Positions 17,734-24,710 of a stretch of 64,000 bases of DNA are shown in pieces. Every line of letters begins with the position of its first letter. The first letter of the stretch is position 1. The notes beneath the pieces are model-generated. The model ran no database searches and was not told the DNA's origin. It saw only the letters and a list, made by a program, of their open reading frames with translations. The position numbers and the translations under genes were made by a program. The stretch spans positions 372,001 to 436,000 of the forward strand of contig NZ_JAFCLG010000004.1 of the NCBI RefSeq assembly GCF_018129685.1. Reading direction: 5' to 3'. This DNA is from Bradyrhizobium manausense. Its GTDB lineage: Bacteria > Pseudomonadota > Alphaproteobacteria > Rhizobiales > Xanthobacteraceae.

Positions 17734-18195
17734 TTGTCCGTGACGACGCCGAAAGGCCCCCAGCTTGCGGTGCTGCCGACCGACGATGACGAGACCCGCG
17801 CGCGGGCGCAGGTGCTTCAGCCCTCCGGCTGGCCGACGCCGAAGGGCTATGCCAACGGCATGGCCGCCGAGGGGCGCATTGTCGTCACGGGCGGCGTGAT
17901 CGGCTGGGATGCCGACGAGCGCCTTGCAGACGGCTTCGTGGCACAGGTTCGCCAAACCCTGAGCAACATCGCTGAAATTCTTGGCGAGGCCGGTGCCCGG
18001 CCCGAGCATCTGGTGCGCCTGACCTGGTATGTCGTCGATATGGAAGAATACCTGACGAACCTGAAGGAGCTCGGCAAGATCTACCGTGCGGTCTTTGGCG
18101 CGCATTATCCCGCGATGGCACTGGTTCAGGTGGTGCGCCTCGTCGAGAAGGCCGCGCGCGTCGAGATCGAGGCCACTGCGGTCATTCCAAGCTGA
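17734..18195 (+). CDS. RidA (YjgF/YER057c/UK114) family protein lacking the canonical Arg
   Basis: 153 residues from a TTG at 17734; a GTG at 17740 with AGGAA in front is an equally good start. The Rid fold is recognisable from VVTGGVIGWD through QVRQTLSNIAEIL and WYVVDMEEY to the C-terminal VEIEATAVIP. Rid proteins hydrolyse reactive enamines or imines to ketones and ammonia. The Arg that holds the substrate carboxylate in RidA (the PAR segment before the last strands) is replaced here by Met-128 (HYPAMALVQV), as in Rid subfamilies without the standard deaminase activity. It sits 15 bases after the anthranilate-CoA ligase and may act on an amino-ring CoA ester. Confidence 0.84.
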   Translation: MSVTTPKGPQLAVLPTDDDETRARAQVLQPSGWPTPKGYANGMAAEGRIVVTGGVIGWDADERLADGFVAQVRQTLSNIAEILGEAGARPEHLVRLTWYVVDMEEYLTNLKELGKIYRAVFGAHYPAMALVQVVRLVEKAARVEIEATAVIPS

Positions 18196-18202
18196 ATCGT
18201 GC

Positions 18203-18931
18203 TCAGCTCGCCTTGGAGAGACTTTCGTCCTCGGGCGAGTTCAGATAGACGCCCGACATGGTGTCGACCCAGCACAGATGATCGTGCACCTTCTTGACGC
18301 CCTCGACGTTCTCGGCGGCAACGATCGCCGCCTGCCGCGCCCGCTCCTCGGTGATGACACCGCTCAAGTGAACGATACCGTCGCGAACGATGACGTTCAG
18401 CCCGAACGGGCACCATTCGTTCTTCTCGATGGCATCGATGATGCGGCCGCGGATGTGATCGTCATCGGCGGTCGGATCCGGCACCTCGCGGGCGAGGCCG
18501 GCTACGGCCTGCAGCAGGTTGGCGCGCGACACGATACCGACGACCTTGTCGCCGCGGACGACCGGCAGGCGCTTCACGTTGTTCCGCTCCATCAGGTCAA
18601 CGATCTCGGCGAGGGCGGTGTCCTCGGTGATGGTGACCGGCGATGCGCTCATGACCTCGGAAACCTTGCGGCCATGCTCGTGGACGAAGTCGCTGGCCGA
18701 TTTGCCGGGGCCGAGGATGAACCGCAGCCAGCGCCCGCGCTTGCGCCCCGTACCGATTTCGCTGCGTCGGATGAAGTCACCTTCCGAGACCACGCCGATC
18801 AGCTTGCCGCTGTCGTCGACCACGGTGAGGCCGCTGACATGACGCTTCAGCATGATATTCGCGGCTTCGATGATGCTGGTGTCGGGGGTCACCGAGATGA
18901 CCGATCGGGTCATGATCTGATGGGCGCGCAT
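18203..18931 (-). CDS. CBS-pair and BON domain protein
   Basis: 242 residues: CBS 1 (about 5-60), CBS 2 (about 92-145, SEVMSASPVTITEDTALAEI and RLPVVRGDKVVGIVSR), then a BON domain (about 155-225, VRDGIVHLSGVITEERARQAA). CBS pairs bind adenosine nucleotides and BON domains associate with membranes or lipids. No catalytic domain is present, so it is probably a sensor or adaptor. It is transcribed divergently from the PHA synthase, and an FNR-type box at 19000 sits 69 bases upstream of its start. The RidA gene ends 8 bases from its 3' end in the convergent direction. Confidence 0.86.
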   Translation of the reverse strand: MRAHQIMTRSVISVTPDTSIIEAANIMLKRHVSGLTVVDDSGKLIGVVSEGDFIRRSEIGTGRKRGRWLRFILGPGKSASDFVHEHGRKVSEVMSASPVTITEDTALAEIVDLMERNNVKRLPVVRGDKVVGIVSRANLLQAVAGLAREVPDPTADDDHIRGRIIDAIEKNEWCPFGLNVIVRDGIVHLSGVITEERARQAAIVAAENVEGVKKVHDHLCWVDTMSGVYLNSPEDESLSKAS

Positions 18932-18999
18932 GGGCTGCTCCGCTGGCTTGTCGAATTTCTTTAGTTAGGGAGTTTCTAAACCAGGTCTCGCGGCGCGGT

Positions 19000-19013
19000 T
19001 TGACGCAGGTCAA
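19000..19013. promoter_or_regulatory. FNR/FixK-type box (CBS-BON / phaC divergent region)
   Basis: TTGACGCAGGTCAA, i.e. TTGA-N6-TCAA. It lies 69 bases from the CBS-BON start and 128 bases from the PHA synthase start. Confidence 0.65.
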
Positions 19014-19140
19014 GCCGATGAGGCTGGCCTTCTTGGTGCGGCGGATGTCATCGGCCTCTGGAATTGATGCAGCTCAACGTCCTTGAAGCGGCCGGCCCTA
19101 TCCTGCCGCTTGCAGACCAGATGCGAGCAGGAATCCTTCC

Positions 19141-20985
19141 ATGAGCGTGGTGCAGATCCTTCCTCGGACCGAAGAGCCGGCGTTGCCGGCGCCCCGCGGC
19201 GAACTGGTCGCGGGCGTCGTTCCCGCTCCGGCGCATAACGAACCGATCGCCGAGAAGCCATCCGCCAGGCCGGTGCCGGAACCTTATCCCTTCGACCGCT
19301 CTTTCCACGCGATGTTAGCGCGGTTCACGAATGGGGTCTCGCCGGCGGCCCTGCTGCTGGCTTGGCTCGATTGGAGCTTTCACCTTGCCGCGGCACCACA
19401 GCGTCGCATGGAGATCACAAACGATATCCTTCGCGACACTGGCCGCTTCGTGGAGGCTGCTGCGCACGCGATGTCACCGGGCCAAAAGCCATGGTCCGTG
19501 ATCCGGCCGGTGGGACGGGACCGCCGTTTCAGGGAACCGCAATGGGAGGCCGCGCCATTCAACGTTCTGGCGCAGGCGTTTCTGCTCGGCGAGCGCTGGT
19601 GGCACGACGCGACGACCGGGGTGCGTGGCGTCTCGCGGGCGAACGAAGCCATTGTGGAATTTTCGGTACGTCAGATGCTGGACATGCTTGCGCCGTCGAA
19701 TTTCGCGATGACCAACCCGGAAGTGCTGGAGAAAGCATTTCAGAGCGGCGGCGAGAATTTCGTCTTCGGCTGGCAGAATTGGTGTGGCGACCTGATGCGA
19801 ATGCTCTCGGTCGAAAAGCCCGCCGGCAATGATCAATTTGTCGTCGGCCGGACGGTTGCGGTGTCGCCCGGAAAGGTCGTCTACCGCAACGAGTTGATGG
19901 AGTTGATCCAGTATTCTCCGACGACCGCAAAAGTGCGGCCCGAGCCGATCCTGATCGTGCCGGCCTGGATCATGAAATACTATATCCTCGATCTGTCGCC
20001 CGATAATTCGCTGGTCAAATATCTCACGGACCAGGGCTTCACCGTATTCGCGATGTCGTGGCGCAATCCGGACGCCGGGGACCGGGATGTCGCCTTCGAC
20101 GACTACCGCAAGCTGGGTGTCATGGCCGCACTGGATGCGATCGACCGGATTGTGCCGGGTCGGAAGACCCATGCGCTCGGCTATTGTCTGGGTGGCACTT
20201 TGCTGTCGATCGCCGCTGCCACGATGGCCCGCGATGGCGACGACCGTCTCGGTACCATCACTCTGCTCGCCGCGCAGACCGACTTCACCGAGGCCGGCGA
20301 GCTGACGCTCTTCATCAATGAAAGCCAGGTTGCCTTCCTCGAAGACATGATGTGGCAGCGAGGCTATCTCGATACGGCACAGATGGCCGGTGCGTTCGCG
20401 CTGCTGCGCTCGAACGATCTGATCTGGTCGCGGGTGTCGCGCGACTACCTGATGGGCGAGGCGGCGCCGCAGAACGATCTTATGGCCTGGAACGCCGATG
20501 CGACACGGCTGCCATATCGCATGCATTCGGAGTATCTGCGCAAACTATTCCTCAACAATGATCTCGCCGAGGGACGTTACATTGTCGAGGGCAGGAGCAT
20601 CTCGCTGTCCGACATTCATACACCGATGTTCGTGGTCGGTACGCTCGCCGACCACGTGGCGCCGTGGCGATCCGTGCACAAGCTCCATTACCAGGTCGAT
20701 GCCGACGTGACGTTCCTGTTGACGAGCGGCGGCCACAATGCCGGTGTCGTTGCGCCGCCCGACGAGCCCGGACACAGCTACCAGGTGATGACCAAGCCCG
20801 CGGATGCGCCCCACGTCGGCCCGGATGAATGGCTGAAGCTGGCGCCGCACGCAGAGGGTTCGTGGTGGCCCGAATGGACCCGCTGGCTCGCCGCGAAATC
20901 CGGAGAGGTCGGCAAGCCGCCGTCGATCGGATTTGGAGACGTTGACAGCCTGCCTGATGCACCCGGCGATTACGTCCGTACCTAA
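19141..20985 (+). CDS. phaC: Poly(3-hydroxyalkanoate) synthase, class I type
   Basis: 614 residues, close to class I PhaC length (about 590). The N-terminal PhaC_N domain is followed by an alpha/beta hydrolase core with the lipase-like box GYCLGG. The triad can be placed: Cys-349, Asp-504 (GTLADHVAPW) and His-532 (SGGHNAG). It polymerises 3-hydroxybutyryl-CoA into PHB granules. No phaA, phaB or phasin is adjacent; the neighbours are stress and polyphosphate-type genes and the promoter shares an FNR-type box, so this may be a paralogue dedicated to low-oxygen storage. It converges with the CHAD gene across a perfect hairpin. Confidence 0.9.
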   Translation: MSVVQILPRTEEPALPAPRGELVAGVVPAPAHNEPIAEKPSARPVPEPYPFDRSFHAMLARFTNGVSPAALLLAWLDWSFHLAAAPQRRMEITNDILRDTGRFVEAAAHAMSPGQKPWSVIRPVGRDRRFREPQWEAAPFNVLAQAFLLGERWWHDATTGVRGVSRANEAIVEFSVRQMLDMLAPSNFAMTNPEVLEKAFQSGGENFVFGWQNWCGDLMRMLSVEKPAGNDQFVVGRTVAVSPGKVVYRNELMELIQYSPTTAKVRPEPILIVPAWIMKYYILDLSPDNSLVKYLTDQGFTVFAMSWRNPDAGDRDVAFDDYRKLGVMAALDAIDRIVPGRKTHALGYCLGGTLLSIAAATMARDGDDRLGTITLLAAQTDFTEAGELTLFINESQVAFLEDMMWQRGYLDTAQMAGAFALLRSNDLIWSRVSRDYLMGEAAPQNDLMAWNADATRLPYRMHSEYLRKLFLNNDLAEGRYIVEGRSISLSDIHTPMFVVGTLADHVAPWRSVHKLHYQVDADVTFLLTSGGHNAGVVAPPDEPGHSYQVMTKPADAPHVGPDEWLKLAPHAEGSWWPEWTRWLAAKSGEVGKPPSIGFGDVDSLPDAPGDYVRT

Positions 20986-21018
20986 AGCGCGATGGAGTCA
21001 GGTTCGATCGGCGTCCGG

Positions 21019-21047
21019 GATCACCTCTCCCTGCGGGAGAGGTGATC
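21019..21047. repeat. Perfect 13-bp hairpin between convergent genes
   Basis: GATCACCTCTCCC and its complement flank a TGC loop. It lies between the ends of phaC and the CHAD gene and may stop transcription from both sides, but there is no T-run on either side. The CTCTCCC...GGGAGAGG core resembles a dispersed intergenic repeat; a related unit is at 57290. Confidence 0.7.
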
Positions 21048-21090
21048 TGAGCTCTCGGTTCGCATTGATTCAACCAAAACACATCATGCT

Positions 21091-22080
21091 TTAGTCCTCC
21101 GGCTCCGCGTCCGGTGTCAAATCGGAGGAGCGGAATGGCTTGACCTTGTCCAGCTTGCGATAGGCCGTCCACGCGGTTCGCAGAAGCTTCTTCTCCCGCT
21201 TGCGGTCGAGAAAGCGAATGCCAGCCGCGGCGACGGAATTGTTCAAGGACGCAGCCAGGGCCTGCCCTCGCGCATCGTCGTTCAACTGTCCGAGCGACTT
21301 CTGGGCCCTGCGCAATTGCTTGAGGATCGCCTTCTGCTTGGTCAGTGACCTGTCGGCGAACAGGTCTTCCAGCGACTCGATCGAATAGGTCAGTCGCTTG
21401 TTGAGAATCCGCAGCTTGTGCCGCTTCTCGACGTCAAGCTTGCGCAGCTTCTTGGCCTTCCTGAGCAGGGTCCTTTCCCATCCGGTCAGCTGGGCCGTTG
21501 CGTGGTCGGCGAGCGGGCAGCGGCGCAGCCTGTTGGCGACTTTGCTACGGCGCGTCGACCAGGGGCCGCTCTCGATCCAGCTCGAGGTCAGTTCGACCAG
21601 CCGGCGATATCGTGCCGATTGCAGTGCGCGAGCCAGCAGGCGATGGCTCTCGGCGCGCTTCTCGTCCCAGTGTTGCAGTTCGGCGATCACCGAGAGCTCG
21701 TCGCCGGTCTCGGCCAAGATGCGTTCAATGGCGACGTCGAGGTCACGCACCATGCCGAGCTGGCTGTTCAGCCACTTCAACTCGGCCCAGACTTTGGGAC
21801 GCAGCGCATCGTCAACCATGGGTGAGAAGAAGCGAATCGCGGTCCGCAAATGGGTCAGGGCGATTCGAATCTCGTGCAGCGCATCCGGATCGCCACGGCA
21901 GGTGCCGTCGTGCTGGGCGAGGACCGCCGCGAGGTGACGGCGTGCGATGATTCGGAAAGCTGTGTCGCAGGCCATGCCGGGGCTGAGGCGGCCGGGCAGC
22001 GTGTTGCGGCTCGCCGCCGGCTTGGGACGGGCGGTCGCGGTCGAATTCGTGGTGGGTCGCGCCATCCTAGCCCGCGCCAA
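21091..22080 (-). CDS. CHAD-domain protein
   Basis: 329 residues from a TTG directly after the kinase stop (AAGG eight bases upstream); the ATG at 22065 is the alternative. The CHAD domain spans most of the protein and shows conserved positively charged and His positions: DALHEIRIALTHLRTAIRFF, MVRDLDVAIERI and KRHKLRILNKRLTYSIE. CHAD domains bind polyphosphate and locate to polyphosphate granules (known for the family). It is the second gene of a minus operon with the APH-AAA kinase and converges with phaC, so two storage-granule proteins meet here. Confidence 0.84.
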   Translation of the reverse strand: MARARMARPTTNSTATARPKPAASRNTLPGRLSPGMACDTAFRIIARRHLAAVLAQHDGTCRGDPDALHEIRIALTHLRTAIRFFSPMVDDALRPKVWAELKWLNSQLGMVRDLDVAIERILAETGDELSVIAELQHWDEKRAESHRLLARALQSARYRRLVELTSSWIESGPWSTRRSKVANRLRRCPLADHATAQLTGWERTLLRKAKKLRKLDVEKRHKLRILNKRLTYSIESLEDLFADRSLTKQKAILKQLRRAQKSLGQLNDDARGQALAASLNNSVAAAGIRFLDRKREKKLLRTAWTAYRKLDKVKPFRSSDLTPDAEPED

Positions 22081-23625
22081 TCAGATTGCCTTGTTGCCCT
22101 CAGTGACCGCGTCCCGGCAGCCCTGGAGCGTCTGCGCTTGAGTTCCGGATGCATCGATCATGGTCCAACCGATATGGCCGATATTATAGTGCTCTTGCGA
22201 CGCGGCAACCTCTTGGGTGGCATCGGACGCATCGCCGCGGCGACCGCCGATTCGGGCCTGCCGGGTCGCCAAGTCTGCGGTCAGGAACAGGCCGATGAAG
22301 GGCACGTTACAGTCCCGGGCGAGACTGGCGAAGGCGTCGCGCTCGACATCGCGAGCGAACACGCCGTCGACGATTGCCGAATGGCCTTGGGCCAGCACGC
22401 GGTGGGCTCGCTCGGCCAATTTCGCGTAAACGCGCTCCGCAAGCTCCGGCGTATAAGCGGATGGCGGAAGACGTTCCGTCTCGGTGACCCCGAACATCTG
22501 CTTGCGAATGACGTCGCTGCGTAGCACCACGGCGCCCGGTTGTGGTACGATGGTTGGCGCGAGCGCGCGCGCCACAACCGTCTTGCCGGTGCCGGACAAT
22601 CCGCCCACGGCAATCAGACGCGGAGCGGGGGGCGTGATCAGCGTTCGGGCCAGGTCAAAATAACTGCGCGCTTCGTCCAGAACGCCGGCTTCGTCGGAAT
22701 GAGACGGCTTCAGCCGCGCCAACGCCACCTGGGCCCGGATCGCGGCGCGGATCGACATGAACAGCGGCAGTGCCCCGAGCGCGTCGAGATTTTCGACAGG
22801 CGTCGCGGCAAGATATCCGTTCAGGAGGGCGTTGGCTGCCAGCGGTTGACCGTGGCGTAACAGATCCATCAGGGTGAAGGCGAGGTCGTAGAGCACGTCG
22901 ACGGTCGCCATCTGCGCGTCGAACTCGATCGCGTCGAACAGCACGGGCTGCTGCTCGATCATAACGATGTTTGCAAGATGCAGGTCGCCGTGGCAGCGGC
23001 GTACGAAACCTGTTCGGGCGCGCTCTTCGAGCAAGGGGCGGGCGCGAAGGAATGCGGCGCGCGAGGATTGCGCGAGCTGCTCGATCTCTGCGACGGGAAA
23101 ATGATTGCCGGTGTGCAAGCCATTGCCGTTGCCGTCGATCAGGGCAGGAATGGAGGACACCCACGCCGTGCCATCAGCGGGCGCCGCTGCGGCATGCGAA
23201 GCCGCGATCGCGTCGGCGATGGCTGTCGCAAGGTCCGCATCGAACGATGCGGTCTTCGCCAGATGGTCCAGTGTCCGGCTCTCGTCGAAACGCGACATGT
23301 CGACGGCATATTCGATGGGCCGGCCGCGGCCATCGATCGCTATTGATCCATCCGGTTCCTCCGTGATGGCCACGATACGATGATAGATCTGGGGCGCGTG
23401 CGGCCGGTTGATCCGGATTTCCTCTTCGCAGGCGGCCTTGCGCTTCTGCAGTGTCGAATAGTCAAGAAACGGAAACTTGACCGCCCGCTTGATTTTCAGG
23501 GCGCGCGTCCCGTCAAGGAAAACCGAGGCTGCGTGCGTGTCGATCCGCTTCACGCCGGGATGAATGCTCAATGCCGCAAAGATCCGTTCCTGGGTCGCAG
23601 AAGTGTCTGTCATCCCTGCCGGCAT
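22081..23625 (-). CDS. Bifunctional aminoglycoside-phosphotransferase-like / AAA ATP-binding protein
   Basis: 514 residues. The N-terminal half is an APH-like kinase with the catalytic loop RCHGDLHLANIV (about residue 205) and a downstream Asp (FDAIEFD). The C-terminal third is a P-loop kinase-like domain with Walker A GGLSGTGKT (about 340). This arrangement is a recognised family often found beside universal stress proteins; its substrate is not known to me. ATG 23625 has no clear ribosome site and ATG 23613 is an alternative. It precedes the CHAD gene with no gap, and an FNR-type box lies 68 bases upstream in the region shared with the universal stress gene. Confidence 0.83.
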   Translation of the reverse strand: MPAGMTDTSATQERIFAALSIHPGVKRIDTHAASVFLDGTRALKIKRAVKFPFLDYSTLQKRKAACEEEIRINRPHAPQIYHRIVAITEEPDGSIAIDGRGRPIEYAVDMSRFDESRTLDHLAKTASFDADLATAIADAIAASHAAAAPADGTAWVSSIPALIDGNGNGLHTGNHFPVAEIEQLAQSSRAAFLRARPLLEERARTGFVRRCHGDLHLANIVMIEQQPVLFDAIEFDAQMATVDVLYDLAFTLMDLLRHGQPLAANALLNGYLAATPVENLDALGALPLFMSIRAAIRAQVALARLKPSHSDEAGVLDEARSYFDLARTLITPPAPRLIAVGGLSGTGKTVVARALAPTIVPQPGAVVLRSDVIRKQMFGVTETERLPPSAYTPELAERVYAKLAERAHRVLAQGHSAIVDGVFARDVERDAFASLARDCNVPFIGLFLTADLATRQARIGGRRGDASDATQEVAASQEHYNIGHIGWTMIDASGTQAQTLQGCRDAVTEGNKAI

Positions 23626-23692
23626 GTTGCAGATGAAGGCGCCAAAACGGTCTCAAACAGGGTAATCCTTAAGCCGGGATCACGACCAGTCC

Positions 23693-23706
23693 TTGACTTC
23701 CGTCAA
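23693..23706. promoter_or_regulatory. FNR/FixK-type box (kinase / universal stress divergent region)
   Basis: TTGACTTCCGTCAA, extended by CC and GG to an 18-base partial palindrome. It lies 68 bases from the kinase start and 98 bases from the universal stress protein start. Confidence 0.68.
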
Positions 23707-23803
23707 GGCCCGTCGTCGGCTGGAGAAGCGGAGTTTTCCCGGCTTGAGGAGGATCAAGCGGCCGGAGCAGAGGCGGCCTATTTTGGCCAGCAAGGAGAGT
23801 CCG

Positions 23804-24643
23804 ATGCCCATCAAGGATGTCTTTCTGCCACTTTTTGGCGCGCCGCGTGCCCCTACGCTGGCCGCGATCGAGAACTGCGTGGCCGTTGCTGCCGACCTCG
23901 GCGCCAGGATCACCGGGCTTGCGCTTGAGGACGATGTCTTTGTGCGGCCGAAGCCGGTGTTTCCCGACGATCCGGAGCCTGCCGAACTCGGGATTGCGGG
24001 TGAAGTGGGCGACATGCAGCAGCTCTTGAACGCATTCACCAATGCGGCCTCGCGCTTCGGCATTCGTGCGCAGAGCCGATCGGGCAGGGTCCCGGCTGAT
24101 GAGATCGCATTGACCCTGGCCGAACATGCGCGCTTTTGCGACCTCACCCTGATCCCCGTGAAGCCGCACGACAGCAAGACCGAAAACATCGTTGAAACGT
24201 TCCTGTTCCAATCTGGCCGGCCGCTGCTGCTCTGCCCGGAGCAGCACGTTGAGGCGTTGCGGCCGGAGTTCGAGAATATCGTGATTGCCTGGGACCATTC
24301 GGCGCGCGCTGCGCGGGCGGTCGGTGATGCATTGCCGATCTTGCAAGCTGCTGCCGTGGTGCGCGTCGTCACGGTGGCGGACGACAAGGATGAAGCGGTC
24401 ACGCAATCCGGCACAAGCCTCGTCCATCATCTCAGGGAGCACGGGATCTATGCATCATTTGAAACCGTGAACGGCAATGGCAGTTCGATCGGCAAGGTGC
24501 TGGGAAGCTTCGCGCAGTCCCATGCCGTCGATGCCATTGTCATGGGCGCCTACCATCATTCGCGCCTGAACGAGACCGTCTGGGGCGGTGTGACCAAGAC
24601 TGTCATCGGCCAGCCACCTTGCTGGGTGATGATGTCGCACTAG
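23804..24643 (+). CDS. Tandem universal stress protein (UspA superfamily)
   Basis: 279 residues from ATG 23804, with AAGGAGAG upstream. It contains two Usp-like halves: residues 1-140 (KDVFLPLFGAPRAPTLAAIE) and 155-279 (IVIAWDHSARAARAV), the second ending with the ATP-loop-like MGAYHHSRLNETVWGGVTKTV. Tandem Usp proteins act in oxygen, redox and nutrient stress. The Pat-like gene follows 67 bases later, and an FNR-type box lies upstream. Usp plus protein acetyltransferase plus APH-AAA kinase is a grouping seen in hypoxia regulons of other bacteria. Confidence 0.88.
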   Translation: MPIKDVFLPLFGAPRAPTLAAIENCVAVAADLGARITGLALEDDVFVRPKPVFPDDPEPAELGIAGEVGDMQQLLNAFTNAASRFGIRAQSRSGRVPADEIALTLAEHARFCDLTLIPVKPHDSKTENIVETFLFQSGRPLLLCPEQHVEALRPEFENIVIAWDHSARAARAVGDALPILQAAAVVRVVTVADDKDEAVTQSGTSLVHHLREHGIYASFETVNGNGSSIGKVLGSFAQSHAVDAIVMGAYHHSRLNETVWGGVTKTVIGQPPCWVMMSH

Positions 24644-24710
24644 GGACGCGTTTCACCCACATCCGGGTTAGCTTCTGTCGGACCTGTTGCCCGAACGGAC
24701 GAATACAGTC

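Noticed and set aside
21019-21047. Rho-independent terminator for phaC
   Set aside because: The stem is strong but no T-run follows on either strand, and a related unit occurs at 57290, so it is listed as a repeat-like hairpin.
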